Below, one piece after another: positions 39,014 to 39,634 of a DNA stretch of 39,634 nucleotides (position 1 is the first letter of the stretch; each line of letters begins with the position of its first letter). The position numbers and the translations under genes are program-made. Below the pieces are notes generated by a model, which was not told the origin of the DNA, made no database searches, and worked only from the letters and a program-made list of their open reading frames with translations. Source of the DNA: a virus; the IMG/VR virus record IMGVR_UViG_3300025326_000106, positions 1-39,634 of that record. The stretch is one strand, 5' to 3'.

Positions 39014-39634
39014 GTGAGCATTATATCATAGTTCACATGATATAACAATAACCCTAAACTTCCACCACTACGAAACAATAGGCATTGACCGCCGCACCTG
39101 CAGTTACTCTAACACGCAAAGAAGTAGAGACATTGACAATCGGTTCCCTGCCTAAAGGGAATTGCTTTAAGTATTGATTGGTCGGTGCTACCAGTTGAGC
39201 ATCAAACATTCTTGTTGCTGAGATTGACCCTTCTCCTGTTGCCGTATAACCTGTTCCAGTAGTTGTAAGAATGAAATTAGAAGTAGTCGGGTCAACCGCA
39301 TTCGGATCAAGTTTAACAATACCTGATGCTGCGTGAGCTGTTACAGTGGCAAAAACTGTCCCCGTTTCAAGAAGTTCACATTTAATTGGTGTTGCCGCCG
39401 CTGAACCATCAAATGAGATACCCCACTCGACAATCTTCCCGAAATTCTGAGTACCAAGTTTTACTTGCAGCAAAGTTTTAATTGCTGTTCCCGTTGTTAC
39501 AGGTACTTGAGCTGCTACTGTCGGGCTAGGGCCATTATAAACTACATAAAGTTGTGCCATAAATTATCCTTTCTTTAATTATACACCATACTAATTTTTA
39601 ATTAAGGTATAAATTCCAATAAAAACCAAAGTTC
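38991..39634. repeat. Right copy of imperfect terminal repeat (circular join)
   Basis: Matches 1-644 at offset 38990 with no indels. Removing one copy gives a circle of 38,990 bp. See the left copy for the distribution of differences. Confidence 0.9.
39054..39560 (-). CDS. Putative virion decoration or fibre protein, allele B
   Basis: 168 aa, same protein as at 64-570 with Val15, Ala26, Val33, Ala77 and Thr115 in place of Thr, Val, Ile, Val and Ser. About 90% of the base differences are synonymous. The upstream AAAGGA and TATAAT are identical to allele A. Confidence 0.75.
   Translation of the reverse strand: MAQLYVVYNGPSPTVAAQVPVTTGTAIKTLLQVKLGTQNFGKIVEWGISFDGSAAATPIKCELLETGTVFATVTAHAASGIVKLDPNAVDPTTSNFILTTTGTGYTATGEGSISATRMFDAQLVAPTNQYLKQFPLGREPIVNVSTSLRVRVTAGAAVNAYCFVVVEV

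Noticed and set aside
1-39634. CRISPR array, integrase, attachment site or DNA polymerase
   Set aside because: No spaced repeat series, no recombinase signature (tyrosine or serine) and no polymerase motif found in the frames read. The genome appears to depend on host polymerase, and lysogeny is not supported.

Overview
The window is essentially a complete tailed-phage genome of about 39 kb (roughly 40% GC). It has HK97-type head genes, a tape measure of moderate length, a distal tail protein and a frameshifted tail chaperone, so it is most likely a siphovirus. All genes but one are on the minus strand and are tightly packed, often overlapping by 1-40 nt. The last 644 bases repeat the first 644 at about 92% identity. 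The sequence therefore closes into a circle of about 38,990 bp, with two alleles of one gene at the join. The host cannot be named. Canonical GGAGG ribosome sites point to a bacterium. An M23 peptidase plus a 3D-domain wall enzyme, with no spanin, fit a single-membrane host weakly. No integrase, repressor of known type, polymerase or tRNA was seen.

Reading in the direction of transcription (high to low coordinates): 18.7-8.5 kb holds a C5-methyltransferase-like gene, a glycan cassette (four glycosyltransferase genes and three methyltransferase genes), small unknown genes and a ParB-methyltransferase fusion. Small and large terminase and a portal-MuF fusion follow (8.5-4.8 kb). From 4.8 kb through the join to 36.2 kb lies a long run of fibre or decoration genes with an HNH homing endonuclease. 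Next come prohead protease, major capsid, head-tail connectors, tail tube, chaperones, tape measure and tail tip (36.2-24.9 kb), then lysis genes (24.9-22.9 kb). The early genes (22.5-18.7 kb) include a replication-initiator-like protein, a small HTH protein and an ERF-like annealing protein.

The control centre appears to be 22.48-22.87 kb. A consensus promoter fires leftward into a leader with two mutually exclusive hairpins, one of them a terminator touching the replication gene start. The only plus-strand gene lies on the other side. A second terminator hairpin sits directly in front of the prohead protease.

The main candidates for new biology are the glycan-building cassette, the fibre-rich insertion inside the head module that it may decorate, the attenuator-like leader, and genes with strong ribosome sites but ACG or ATT start codons.
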